DNA of 5,153 nt from an uncultured Clostridia bacterium (GCA_937897215.1 CALCBQ010000158.1:1-5153), one strand, 5' to 3'. Numbered from the stretch's first letter, positions 1 through 5,153 are shown. The notes: a model not told the origin generated them from the letters alone. A program made the numbers and translations.

Positions 1-349
1 AAAGAGCGTAGCTGACCTTGAGCATCACTATATGCGACCACAGGAAAACGGCAACCGTACAGATGTAAGATGGGTTGAAATCAGAAATAAAGACAACCTT
101 GGTCTTCGTTTTGAGGCAATGGGCGAAACACCAATTTGCTTCAGCGCATGGCACTACACACAAGACCAGTTGCAACTTGCAAAGCATATTCACGAATTAC
201 CACATTATGATATTACAACATTCAATGTTGACTTAAATCAAATCGGTGTTGGTGGCGATATGCCGGGCGACGCACAAGTACGTGAAAAGTATCAGTTGAA
301 GCCAAATAAGGAATATACTTATACATTCCGTATTTCTCCAATTAAATAA
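1..349 (+). CDS. lacZ: Beta-galactosidase (LacZ-type, glycoside hydrolase family 2), C-terminal fragment
   Basis: This is the last 115 residues of a LacZ-type beta-galactosidase, which hydrolyses terminal beta-D-galactosides such as lactose, normally in the cytoplasm. The frame is open from base 2 through the left edge, so the ATG at 32 is an internal methionine and not the start. What is visible matches the C-terminal beta-sandwich domain (domain 5, Bgal_small_N). Near residue 13 is PQENG followed by an Arg, then FSAWHYTQ at about 47-54, then a stretch ending in Asn-x-Asp and GVGGD at about 82-86, and a final Tyr-x-Tyr-x-Phe strand. In E. coli LacZ the segment after GVGGD carries Trp999, which shapes the substrate pocket. 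Here it reads MPGDAQV with no Trp. Full-length relatives are about 1,000 residues, so roughly nine tenths of the gene, including the catalytic glutamates, lies outside the window. A strong terminator follows 12 bases after the stop codon. Confidence 0.9.
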   Translation, partial: KSVADLEHHYMRPQENGNRTDVRWVEIRNKDNLGLRFEAMGETPICFSAWHYTQDQLQLAKHIHELPHYDITTFNVDLNQIGVGGDMPGDAQVREKYQLKPNKEYTYTFRISPIK

Positions 350-361
350 TTAAACATGAAG

Positions 362-394
362 AAAACGGACAGATTAAAAATCTGTCCGTTTTTT
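362..394 (+). terminator. Intrinsic terminator of lacZ, probably bidirectional
   Basis: A perfect 13-bp stem pairs 362-374 with 380-392 around a 5-base loop. The core is ACGGACAGAT and its complement. On the plus strand it runs into a six-T tract (389-394), a textbook intrinsic terminator just after the beta-galactosidase stop codon. Read on the minus strand the same stem is followed by TTTTCTTC, a weaker but usable U-rich tail, so it probably also ends the convergent gene whose stop codon is at 398-400. Confidence 0.92.
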
Positions 395-397
395 ATA

Positions 398-949
398 TTA
401 CTTAAATCGTGGAATTTTCCACACAAACATCCGTTTATATTTGATATTATTGTCTTTCAAAAAGCTTCTGATTTTTCTATTTGCAGAATATAAAAAGAAT
501 AATTCTTCGTGAGAAATACATTGAAATACACATTTTTTATTTTTAAGAAAACAAGGGTCTTCAGGGAACTCGGGATATAGCCATTTTTCAAAGTTGTTAG
601 TTTTAGCAAAAAAGTCTTTTGATTTTTCACTGATTGACATATGATACACTTGAATTTCCAAATTTGAAACCTGGTTAAGATAACCAGTGTCTGTGCAAAC
701 ACTTATTGTGTCATCTTTTATAAAATCGATGTATGGCTCAATTTTCTTTATGTATTCATAATGCAAATCCTGCTCAAATTCTTCAGTATATCCGAGTTTA
801 TGTTCAGGCATAAACTCTGCATTTCGTTCATTAACCAAAGTTTTACCCATATTAGGAACATTAAAAATAAACGAATCACTTTGTTCAAGCAATAATTGAA
901 TGAATTTTTGATAAGTTTCATCCTTTAACGAATCAAAGATTTGTATCAT
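398..949 (-). CDS. Uncharacterised 183-residue cytoplasmic protein
   Basis: I do not recognise this protein. The start is placed at the ATG at 949-947 because a strong GAGGTG ribosome binding site lies 6 bases upstream. A TTG codon at 967 would add six residues, but it would put that site inside the coding region. The product has 183 residues, is rich in Phe, Lys, Glu and Ile, and shows no signal peptide or membrane segment, so it is probably soluble. The N-terminal third looks helical. The most distinctive part is residues 126-149, with PEFPEDPCF, then two further cysteines and CISHEE, giving Cys133, Cys140, Cys144 and His147. A proline-rich PED motif followed by a His-Glu pair reminds me of small stand-alone Firmicutes proteins, some of them immunity-like, but that is only an impression. 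The gene stands alone with its own promoter and a shared convergent terminator. The ORF quality, ribosome binding site and promoter together make it a real gene. Confidence 0.8.
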   Translation of the reverse strand: MIQIFDSLKDETYQKFIQLLLEQSDSFIFNVPNMGKTLVNERNAEFMPEHKLGYTEEFEQDLHYEYIKKIEPYIDFIKDDTISVCTDTGYLNQVSNLEIQVYHMSISEKSKDFFAKTNNFEKWLYPEFPEDPCFLKNKKCVFQCISHEELFFLYSANRKIRSFLKDNNIKYKRMFVWKIPRFK

Positions 950-954
950 ACCAA

Positions 955-962
955 TCACCTCT
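955..962 (-). promoter_or_regulatory. Ribosome binding site that fixes the start of the unknown gene
   Basis: On the minus strand the sequence reads AGAGGTGATTGGTATG. The GAGGTG core lies 6 bases before the ATG at 949-947, close to ideal spacing. This selects the ATG over the TTG at 967-965, which overlaps the start of this site. Confidence 0.85.
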
Positions 963-997
963 TTCAATAATTGTTATTTCGTAATTCTTCCAAGTCA

Positions 998-1026
998 AAT
1001 ATATCATTTCAACAAATAAAAGTCAA
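998..1026 (-). promoter_or_regulatory. Sigma-A-type promoter of the unknown gene
   Basis: The minus strand carries TTGACT at 1026-1021, a 17-base spacer, and TATATT at 1003-998. Each hexamer is one mismatch from the consensus TTGACA and TATAAT, and the spacing is optimal. The predicted start near 990 gives a leader of about 40 bases before the ATG at 949. A second TTGACT-like stretch (TTGACTTGG) lies at the -10 end, around 998-990, but I see no convincing operator palindrome. Confidence 0.8.
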
Positions 1027-1035
1027 TAAAATATT

Positions 1036-1060
1036 AAAAAGGGCGATTCGTGAATCACCC
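1036..1060 (-). terminator. Short hairpin repeat, likely terminator downstream of ridA
   Basis: The hairpin at 1041-1060 reads on the minus strand as GGGTGATTC, AC, GAATCGCCC, followed directly by TTTTT (1040-1036) and further T-rich sequence. As minus-strand RNA the stem pairs completely, with one U-G wobble. As plus-strand RNA the same position is a C-A mismatch. The structure therefore favours the minus strand, where it could end transcripts leaving ridA, ahead of the next promoter. The GGGCGATTC core flanked by CCCCTAC resembles a short palindromic repeat that recurs between genes in many bacterial genomes. That resemblance is from memory and unchecked. Confidence 0.65.
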
Positions 1061-1097
1061 CTACAAAATTTTATAACTACTATATGATATAACAATA

Positions 1098-1200
1098 AAA
1101 ATGAATTATTTTTTCGCTAGACAATCTTGCCGACGCGAAGCTGTATCAGGTATACCGCGAGCGTAGAGCAAGGCAGTATAGCGGAAAAAGAATCATTTTT
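1098..1200. repeat. About 100-base imperfect palindrome (REP/MITE-like) at the 3' end of ridA
   Basis: The arms at about 1098-1136 and 1161-1200 are imperfect inverted copies. Each reads inward as AAAATGA, an AT-rich run of Ts, CGCTA, CTTGC and ACGC, with small offsets between the two. The centre (1133-1164) contains a further weak inverted repeat around CGCG...CGCG. The block is more GC-rich in its middle than the surrounding spacer. No coding capacity is visible. The right arm overlaps the ridA stop codon at 1193-1195. Transcribed on the minus strand, the long hairpin ends with AATTCATTTTTATTG, so it may slow or end ridA transcription or protect the 3' end. It looks like a dispersed non-autonomous repeat, but only one copy is present here. 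Confidence 0.7.
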
Positions 1201-1570
1201 TCACTGCTATTGTTTCTACTTCAACAAGTACATCCTTTGGAAGTTGCTTTGCTGCTACGCATGAGCGAGCAGGTTTTGAAGTGAAATACTCTGCATAGAT
1301 TGCATTGAATGCTGCAAAATCTTCCATATTTTTAAGAAAGCAAGTTGTTTTTACAACATTCTCAAGGTCGCTACCTGATGCCTCAAGAAGATTTTTGATA
1401 TTCTCGCAAACTTGTTTTGTTTGTCCCTCAATTGTTGTTGCCTCAACCTCGCTTGTTGTTGGGTTGATTGCAATTTGTCCTGATGTGAAAACAAAATCCC
1501 CTACTACTTTTGCTTGTGAGTATGGTCCGATTGCAGCAGGTGCTTTATCTGTACTGATTGTTTTAATCAT
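1193..1570 (-). CDS. ridA: RidA family 2-iminobutanoate/2-iminopropanoate deaminase
   Basis: RidA (YjgF/YER057c/UK114 family) hydrolyses reactive enamine and imine intermediates, such as 2-aminoacrylate and 2-aminocrotonate, to 2-oxoacids and ammonia. This protects PLP enzymes from damage. The product has 125 residues, close to the 128 of E. coli RidA, and covers the whole single-domain fold, which works as a cytoplasmic trimer. Visible family features are APAAIGPYSQA near the N-terminus with Tyr17, TSGQI with Ser30, VKTTCFLK at 73-80, and the signature PARSCVAAKQLPKDVLVEVE. Arg102 and Glu117 correspond to E. coli Arg105 and Glu120, and Cys104 to the reactive Cys107. It lies 12 bases downstream of ilvA, whose product generates its substrates. 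Its AAGGAG binding site overlaps the ilvA stop codon, 8 bases before the ATG, suggesting coupled translation. The last codons (Lys-Lys-stop) lie inside the end of a palindromic repeat. Confidence 0.96.
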   Translation of the reverse strand: MIKTISTDKAPAAIGPYSQAKVVGDFVFTSGQIAINPTTSEVEATTIEGQTKQVCENIKNLLEASGSDLENVVKTTCFLKNMEDFAAFNAIYAEYFTSKPARSCVAAKQLPKDVLVEVETIAVKK

Positions 1571-1578
1571 AATAATTA

Positions 1579-1585
1579 CTCCTTA
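1579..1585 (-). promoter_or_regulatory. ridA ribosome binding site overlapping the ilvA stop codon
   Basis: The minus strand reads GTATAAGGAGTAATTATTATG. The TAA of ilvA (1585-1583) supplies the first bases of AAGGAG, which ends 8 bases before the ridA ATG. Ribosomes finishing ilvA would sit on this site, so the two proteins are probably made in a coupled ratio. Confidence 0.8.
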
Positions 1586-2776
1586 TACTAACTTGTAGCC
1601 TTGGCTTGTAAGTTCATTTCTAATTAATTCAATATGGTCAAAGTTTCTTGTTTCGAGCAAAATACGAAGATAGCAACCGTTGATTTCTGAGTTTTCAGAT
1701 GCTCTTTCGTGGTGGATTGAAATAACATTACCACCCAAATCTGCAATAATATTTGAAACGCCTTTAAGCTGACCTGGTTTGTCAACAAGCTCGATTGTAA
1801 GTGAATATGTACGACCACTCGTGAGCAAACCACGTTTAATTACACGAGAAAGGATTGTAACGTCAATATTACCACCTGAAACAAGGCAGACAACCTTTTT
1901 GCCTTTAACATCGATTTTATTAAACATTACTGCAGCAACTGAAACTGCACCTGCACCCTCTGTTACAAGTTTTTGCTGTTCAATAAGGGCCAGAATTGCA
2001 GTTGCGATTTCGTCGTCAGAAACTGTTACAACTTCGTCAACATATTTCTTTACATACTCAAATGTATTTGCGCCCGGCTCTTTAACTGCGATACCGTCAG
2101 CAATAGTTGAAACATTGTCGAGTCGCTCGATTTTATCATCTTTAATAGAGTTATACATACTTGGTGCGCCTTTTGCCTGAACACCGTAAACCTTAACCTT
2201 AGGATTAAGTGCTTTAATTGCAAATGAAACACCACTTATAAGTCCGCCACCACCGATTGGCACAACAACTGCATCAGCGTCGGCAAGTTGGTCAAGAATT
2301 TCAAGACCGATTGTACCCTGACCTGCAATAACATCGTCATCGTCAAATGGGTGTACGAATGTATAGCCTTTTTCGTCTCTTAACTGTAATGCTTTATTGT
2401 AAGCGTCATCATAAACACCTTCAACAAGGCAGATATCTGCACCGTAGCTCTTTGTTGCTTCAACCTTTGAGATTGGAGCGCCATCAGGAAGACAGATAAG
2501 TGATTTAATACCGTTTTTTGTTGCTGCAAGCGCAACGCCCTGAGCGTGGTTACCCGCAGAGCAAGCAATAACGCCCTTTGCCTTATCTTCTGCTGACAAC
2601 TGACTGATTTTATAAGCTGCACCACGAACCTTGAAAGAGCCCGTTACCTGAAGATTTTCTGTTTTAAGATAAACCTCACAGTCAGGATTGATTTTTGGTG
2701 CATAAATCATATCAGTTTTACGGATTAAATCCTTTAATACGAATGATGCGTGATAGATTTTATCAAGTGTTACCAT
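1583..2776 (-). CDS. ilvA: Threonine ammonia-lyase (threonine dehydratase) with C-terminal ACT domain
   Basis: This PLP enzyme deaminates L-threonine to 2-oxobutanoate and ammonia, the first step of isoleucine synthesis, and usually also acts on serine. The catalytic domain spans about residues 1-315. It has the PLP lysine Lys49 in TGSFKVRGA, the substrate/cofactor loop SAGNHAQG at 73-80, the phosphate-binding glycine run PIGGGG at 173-178, and SGGN at 300-303. A single ACT regulatory domain occupies about 326-397, beginning with the LTIELVDKPGQL strand and loop. The 397-residue length fits the short, one-ACT class, not the roughly 510-residue E. coli IlvA with two ACT-like repeats. Members of this class may be biosynthetic or catabolic (TdcB-like), and no ilv or tdc neighbours decide which. 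The ATG at 2776 is supported by the match to family N-termini, although its ribosome binding site (AGAAAGAAG) is weak. It is the first gene of an operon with ridA and has its own promoter. Confidence 0.96.
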   Translation of the reverse strand: MVTLDKIYHASFVLKDLIRKTDMIYAPKINPDCEVYLKTENLQVTGSFKVRGAAYKISQLSAEDKAKGVIACSAGNHAQGVALAATKNGIKSLICLPDGAPISKVEATKSYGADICLVEGVYDDAYNKALQLRDEKGYTFVHPFDDDDVIAGQGTIGLEILDQLADADAVVVPIGGGGLISGVSFAIKALNPKVKVYGVQAKGAPSMYNSIKDDKIERLDNVSTIADGIAVKEPGANTFEYVKKYVDEVVTVSDDEIATAILALIEQQKLVTEGAGAVSVAAVMFNKIDVKGKKVVCLVSGGNIDVTILSRVIKRGLLTSGRTYSLTIELVDKPGQLKGVSNIIADLGGNVISIHHERASENSEINGCYLRILLETRNFDHIELIRNELTSQGYKLV

Positions 2777-2808
2777 AATATTACTTCTTTCTAGAAAAGA
2801 TTAGAGTT

Positions 2809-2838
2809 ATTGTAGCACATTAAAGTACGAAAATGCAA
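2809..2838 (-). promoter_or_regulatory. Promoter of the ilvA-ridA operon (extended -10)
   Basis: On the minus strand TTGCAT (2838-2833) and TACAAT (2814-2809) are 18 bases apart, and the -10 box is preceded by TGC, forming an extended -10 element (TGCTACAAT). The predicted start near 2802 leaves a leader of only about 26 bases, too short for a T-box or other attenuator, so regulation by such a leader is unlikely. The -35 element is moderate, and the extended -10 probably compensates. Confidence 0.7.
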
Positions 2839-2860
2839 GAGGGAAAACTATAAAAAAGCA

Positions 2861-2890
2861 AAAAATAGCCTTCCCCCTACGAGGGGAAGG
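2861..2890 (-). terminator. Probable intrinsic terminator of the phosphoesterase transcript
   Basis: On the minus strand the last hairpin of the repeat (stem CCTTCCCC/GGGGAAGG, 8 bp, 6-base loop) is followed by CTATTTTTTGCTTTTTTAT, giving two T-runs. This has the form of an intrinsic terminator and separates the phosphoesterase transcript from the ilvA promoter that starts about 25 bases further on. Confidence 0.7.
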
Positions 2891-2985
2891 TGGCAAAACG
2901 CAGTTTTGACGGAAGGGGGGCACGATACCCCCCTCAGTCTTTTGCTTCGCAAAATCCAGCTCCCCCTCAAGGGTGGAGCCTATTT
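2866..2985. repeat. Five-hairpin palindromic repeat element (REP/MITE-like)
   Basis: About 115 bases fold into five consecutive hairpins. They are 2869-2890 (CCTTCCCC stem of 8 bp), 2894-2908 (CAAAAC stem), 2915-2933 (six G against six C), 2940-2954 (TTTTGC stem), and 2959-2979 (GCTCC stem with one mismatch). The arrangement is symmetric: long GC-rich hairpins at the ends, A/T-plus-GC hairpins inside them, and a GC stem in the centre. The outer ends form short inverted repeats (AAATAGCC and AAATAGGC, reading inward). It is far more GC-rich than its surroundings and has no ORF. Similar blocks are, to my recollection, scattered between genes of gut clostridia. The element fills the space between the phosphoesterase stop codon and the ilvA promoter. 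Confidence 0.8.
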
Positions 2986-4335
2986 ATTTTGCCATTCAAT
3001 TGTTTCGTTGTAATCGTCATAACCGTAATTACCTGCAGTATTTTTAAGCAGTTCGGCTAAATCAACTTTTTCGCCATAAGGGTCTTTTACGCTTATTTTC
3101 TTAAGAATTGGTTTCATTCTCTTTAAGAAAGCAATAAACACATCCCCTTCTGGTGTACCCTCGTTATAAGTCTGGTTACCACGAAAAACATTACGCACAA
3201 GCACAGTTGCGTAGTCGATAAGTTTAACTTTTCTTATACTCTTATCACACTTGATAAACAACAATCTTGCAAGAGTGCCAAGTTTTACAGAGCAGAGAAG
3301 TTTACCTGCCATACGAAGTCCGAAAATAAGACCTTTACTCTCTTTAATATGGAATTTTCTCATTGCACGTGTTGTATCATCACGTAAATCAAGCATAATA
3401 TTTCTAATCATTGCATCGAATACGCTTGTTAAATATTCTTTGCAAGTCATACCCTTTGTGTCGTAATCAAAGTCAGGTGTAGGAATACTTTCAATTTCTG
3501 CTTTGTTCTCGCCAAGAGTTACCAATCTTATGTATGATGGGTCTGCAATAATTGAGCCTGTTGTAACGTCAAAGAACTTGTTCCCATTTTCAGTTACAAA
3601 CTCGTTGATACTCTGATTGTGCATATGGCCAGTAAATACAAGGTGGACACCCTCATCTGCAAGGAGTGTTGCAACTGATTTATAGTCATACATAAGTGCA
3701 GATTTAATAATTGAGAAAACTGGCTGAATAGGAAGCACAGGGTAATGGCAGATTGCAAACATTGTTTGATTATCTTCGCGTGCCTTTTTAGTTTGCTCTT
3801 TAATCCATTCAACCTGTTTTGGGGTTATACTGAACTGACCTTTTGTTTTGATATCTGCATTGATGGCTAAAAGTCTTACATCATCACTTAACTGTGCAAC
3901 ATAAGAAAGATGCTCTTTGTCAACTGCGATTGCATTGCTGAATCCAAAATCATTATAAAGACCTATAAGTTCTTCTTTTGCCGTTGGCTCCGGCATATAT
4001 CTACCATTTTCGCTAAATGCGAATGGGTCGCCTTTCCAATCGTGGTCGGCAGTAATAAGATAAACCTTTTTACCCTTTGATTTTAAATCATAAAGAAGTT
4101 TTATAAACTTTTCGTGGCTTTTCTTTTCTCCATTCTGTGTTAAGTCGCCAACAATAATAACTGTATCGGCTAAATCTGTTTCGCCCAAATATTTGAACAC
4201 TGCGTTATTGATGCTTTCAGTTTCGGCAAAGCATTTCTGCTCATAGTGCATAAAATCCTCATAAGCTGGGCCAGAGCAACCTAAATCAGTATCAAAAAAA
4301 TGTGGGTCAGTTAAAACTAAAAACTTAAAACTCAT
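2980..4335 (-). CDS. Calcineurin-like metallophosphoesterase of unknown substrate
   Basis: The N-terminal 270 residues carry the five metal-binding blocks of the calcineurin-like phosphoesterase fold, which uses two metal ions to cleave phosphomono- or diesters. The blocks are Asp10-Pro-His12, Gly63-Asp64 in VGDLTQNG, ADHD at 96-99, His197 in CHYP, and GHMH at 236-239. The third block is normally GNHD or GNHE, and here the metal-bridging Asn is Asp97. Residues 290-451 form a second, mostly helical region rich in Lys and Arg that I do not recognise. It has no clear membrane segment. There is no signal peptide, so the protein is probably cytoplasmic. The start has a good AGGAG site 5 bases upstream of the ATG. 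The gene lies 51 bases after the sugar symporter gene in the same direction, with no evident promoter between them, so the two are probably cotranscribed. The stop codon (TAG) lies in the end of a palindromic repeat. The fold is secure, the substrate unknown. Confidence 0.88.
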   Translation of the reverse strand: MSFKFLVLTDPHFFDTDLGCSGPAYEDFMHYEQKCFAETESINNAVFKYLGETDLADTVIIVGDLTQNGEKKSHEKFIKLLYDLKSKGKKVYLITADHDWKGDPFAFSENGRYMPEPTAKEELIGLYNDFGFSNAIAVDKEHLSYVAQLSDDVRLLAINADIKTKGQFSITPKQVEWIKEQTKKAREDNQTMFAICHYPVLPIQPVFSIIKSALMYDYKSVATLLADEGVHLVFTGHMHNQSINEFVTENGNKFFDVTTGSIIADPSYIRLVTLGENKAEIESIPTPDFDYDTKGMTCKEYLTSVFDAMIRNIMLDLRDDTTRAMRKFHIKESKGLIFGLRMAGKLLCSVKLGTLARLLFIKCDKSIRKVKLIDYATVLVRNVFRGNQTYNEGTPEGDVFIAFLKRMKPILKKISVKDPYGEKVDLAELLKNTAGNYGYDDYNETIEWQNK

Positions 4336-4351
4336 AATATCTCCTATAAAT

Positions 4352-4378
4352 AAGACCTACATATAAAATGTAGGTCTT
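4352..4378 (-). terminator. Intercistronic hairpin between symporter and phosphoesterase genes
   Basis: A perfect 11-bp stem (AAGACCTACAT against its complement, 5-base loop) sits in the 51-base gap, ending 7 bases before the ribosome binding site of the phosphoesterase gene. On the minus strand the tail is only ATTTATAGG, a poor U-tract, so I expect partial termination or mRNA end protection and not a full stop. On the plus strand TTTGCTTGTTTTATT follows, but no plus-strand gene runs into it. Confidence 0.6.
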
Positions 4379-4386
4379 TGCTTGTT

Positions 4387-5153
4387 TTATTCTACTACTA
4401 ATCCTTCTGCTTCGCGTTTTGCCTGAAGTGCTGCAATCATATCTTTTTTCTCTTTACCTGCAATTTTGTAGAAGAACATTGGAATTGCACAGAGAAGCAT
4501 ACTTACACCAGGTACGATTGAAACAAGTGAGAACATTGCAAATCTCATTTCAGGTGGCATATCAAGTGCAGACACAACAGATGTTGAACTAAGCATCTGT
4601 GCAGGGTCAAGACCGATTACCATATACATAACAACGATACCTGATGTTGCGAATGCGTTACCAACCTTGTTAATGAAGCCTTGGCAAGCAGCACCGAGAG
4701 CATTATCACGGAAGCCTGTTTTAAGTTCCATATAGTCAAGGCAGTCGCCAATCATTGCAAGGCAAACTGTATTGATAACGCCAAGTGGAATACAAGAAAT
4801 AACAATAAATGGAATACAAGCGTAAAGGTTCATTGTAAACCAACCAACAATTGTTGTAATAATGCTTGCTACGAAGCCAGCAAGACAAGTTGTAATAACA
4901 AGTTTCTTGTAGTCAAATTTTTTCATAAGCTTTGGCATAAAGAGTGTTGCGCCAAAAAGACCTACGATTGAACTAATCTGGAATACTGTTTTAACTGTTG
5001 AAATACTGCTTTCAATTGCTGCAACTCTTTCAGCCTCTGTTGCAAGAGTTGCAAGTTCAGGTCCTATATAGAATGAGTAACGAGCAACGTGGATAGCCGC
5101 TGCAGATACCATATAACGACCACTTGAAAGAACACCCATTAAAAGAACAAGTA
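4387..5153 (-). CDS. GPH-family sugar:cation symporter (MFS superfamily), C-terminal half
   Basis: This is the C-terminal part of a glycoside-pentoside-hexuronide:cation symporter, a membrane protein that imports sugars or glycosides with Na+ or H+. About 255 residues are visible of an expected 450-500. The frame stays open to the right edge, encoding Leu-Val-Leu-Leu before the Met at 5139. That Met lies within a membrane helix and has no ribosome binding site, so it is not the start. Counting from it, hydrophobic segments lie at about 50-68, 79-101, 104-128, 161-178 and 200-224. The family signature is clear at 129-162, with MIGDCLDYMELKTGFR, then Gly/Ala-rich sequence and a conserved Lys (INKVG). 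It ends in a charged cytoplasmic tail. The sugar cannot be deduced. It precedes the phosphoesterase gene in the same direction, and its promoter lies outside the window. Confidence 0.88.
   Translation of the reverse strand, partial: LVLLMGVLSSGRYMVSAAAIHVARYSFYIGPELATLATEAERVAAIESSISTVKTVFQISSIVGLFGATLFMPKLMKKFDYKKLVITTCLAGFVASIITTIVGWFTMNLYACIPFIVISCIPLGVINTVCLAMIGDCLDYMELKTGFRDNALGAACQGFINKVGNAFATSGIVVMYMVIGLDPAQMLSSTSVVSALDMPPEMRFAMFSLVSIVPGVSMLLCAIPMFFYKIAGKEKKDMIAALQAKREAEGLVVE

Noticed and set aside
32..349. Plus-strand ORF starting at the ATG at 32 as a complete 105-residue protein
   Set aside because: The frame is open upstream to the window edge and the residues before the ATG continue the beta-galactosidase match. 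There is no ribosome binding site.
950..967. TTG start at 967 for the unknown gene
   Set aside because: A strong ribosome binding site lies between this TTG and the ATG at 949, at ideal spacing for the ATG.
1305..1598. Plus-strand ORF of 97 residues opposite ridA
   Set aside because: It is antisense to the conserved RidA sequence with no supporting start signal or recognisable product.
1779..2180. Plus-strand ORF of 133 residues inside ilvA
   Set aside because: It is antisense to a clearly conserved coding region, has a low-complexity Ser/Thr-rich composition and no ribosome binding site. It is a shadow frame.
2777..2808. T-box or other amino-acid-responsive leader before ilvA
   Set aside because: The promoter lies close to the start codon, leaving a leader of only about 26 bases, with no T-box consensus.
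2866..2985. CRISPR array or tandem repeat in the GC-rich gap
   Set aside because: The hairpins have different sequences and lengths and there are no regularly spaced direct repeats.
4387..5139. ATG at 5139 as the start of a complete 250-residue membrane protein
   Set aside because: The frame continues with hydrophobic residues to the window edge, no ribosome binding site precedes it, and the family is about twice as long.
1..5153. A single gene cluster for lactose uptake and use, linking lacZ with the symporter
   Set aside because: The two genes are about 4 kb apart on opposite strands with unrelated genes and terminators between them. Only outside sequence could show a link.

Overview
The window looks like a chromosomal segment of a low-GC Gram-positive anaerobe, most likely a gut clostridium of the Oscillospiraceae/Ruminococcaceae type. 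That placement is an inference. It rests on AT-rich codon use, strong AGGAG-type ribosome binding sites, sigma-A-like promoters, the protein families present, and short GC-rich palindromic repeats between genes. No rRNA, tRNA, CRISPR array, transposase or phage gene is visible.

Layout from left to right. Positions 1-349 (+) hold the C-terminal end of a LacZ-type beta-galactosidase, which is cut by the window edge. A strong hairpin terminator (362-394) separates it from a convergent gene of unknown function (398-949, -), which has its own well-formed promoter (998-1026). The 243-base gap 950-1192 also holds a 20-base hairpin repeat and a roughly 100-base imperfect palindrome that runs into the stop codon of ridA. 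Next on the minus strand is a two-gene operon: ilvA, a threonine ammonia-lyase with one C-terminal ACT domain (1583-2776), followed 12 bases later by ridA (1193-1570). It is driven by an extended -10 promoter at 2809-2838. Upstream lies a repeat element with five consecutive hairpins (about 2866-2982), which overlaps the stop codon of a calcineurin-like metallophosphoesterase gene (2980-4335, -). That gene follows, after a 51-base gap containing a hairpin, the C-terminal half of a GPH-family sugar:cation symporter (4387 to beyond 5153, -).

How the genes work together. The clearest unit is ilvA-ridA. IlvA releases reactive enamine/imine intermediates when it dehydrates threonine or serine, and RidA hydrolyses them. 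The beta-galactosidase and the GPH symporter both point to glycoside use, but they lie at opposite ends on opposite strands and need not be linked. The metallophosphoesterase is probably cotranscribed with the symporter, and its substrate cannot be read from the sequence.

I do not see a clearly new biological system. The most distinctive features are the palindromic repeats whose ends overlap the stop codons of two genes and which probably act as their terminators, the unrecognised 183-residue protein, and the unusual motif III and long C-terminal region of the phosphoesterase.
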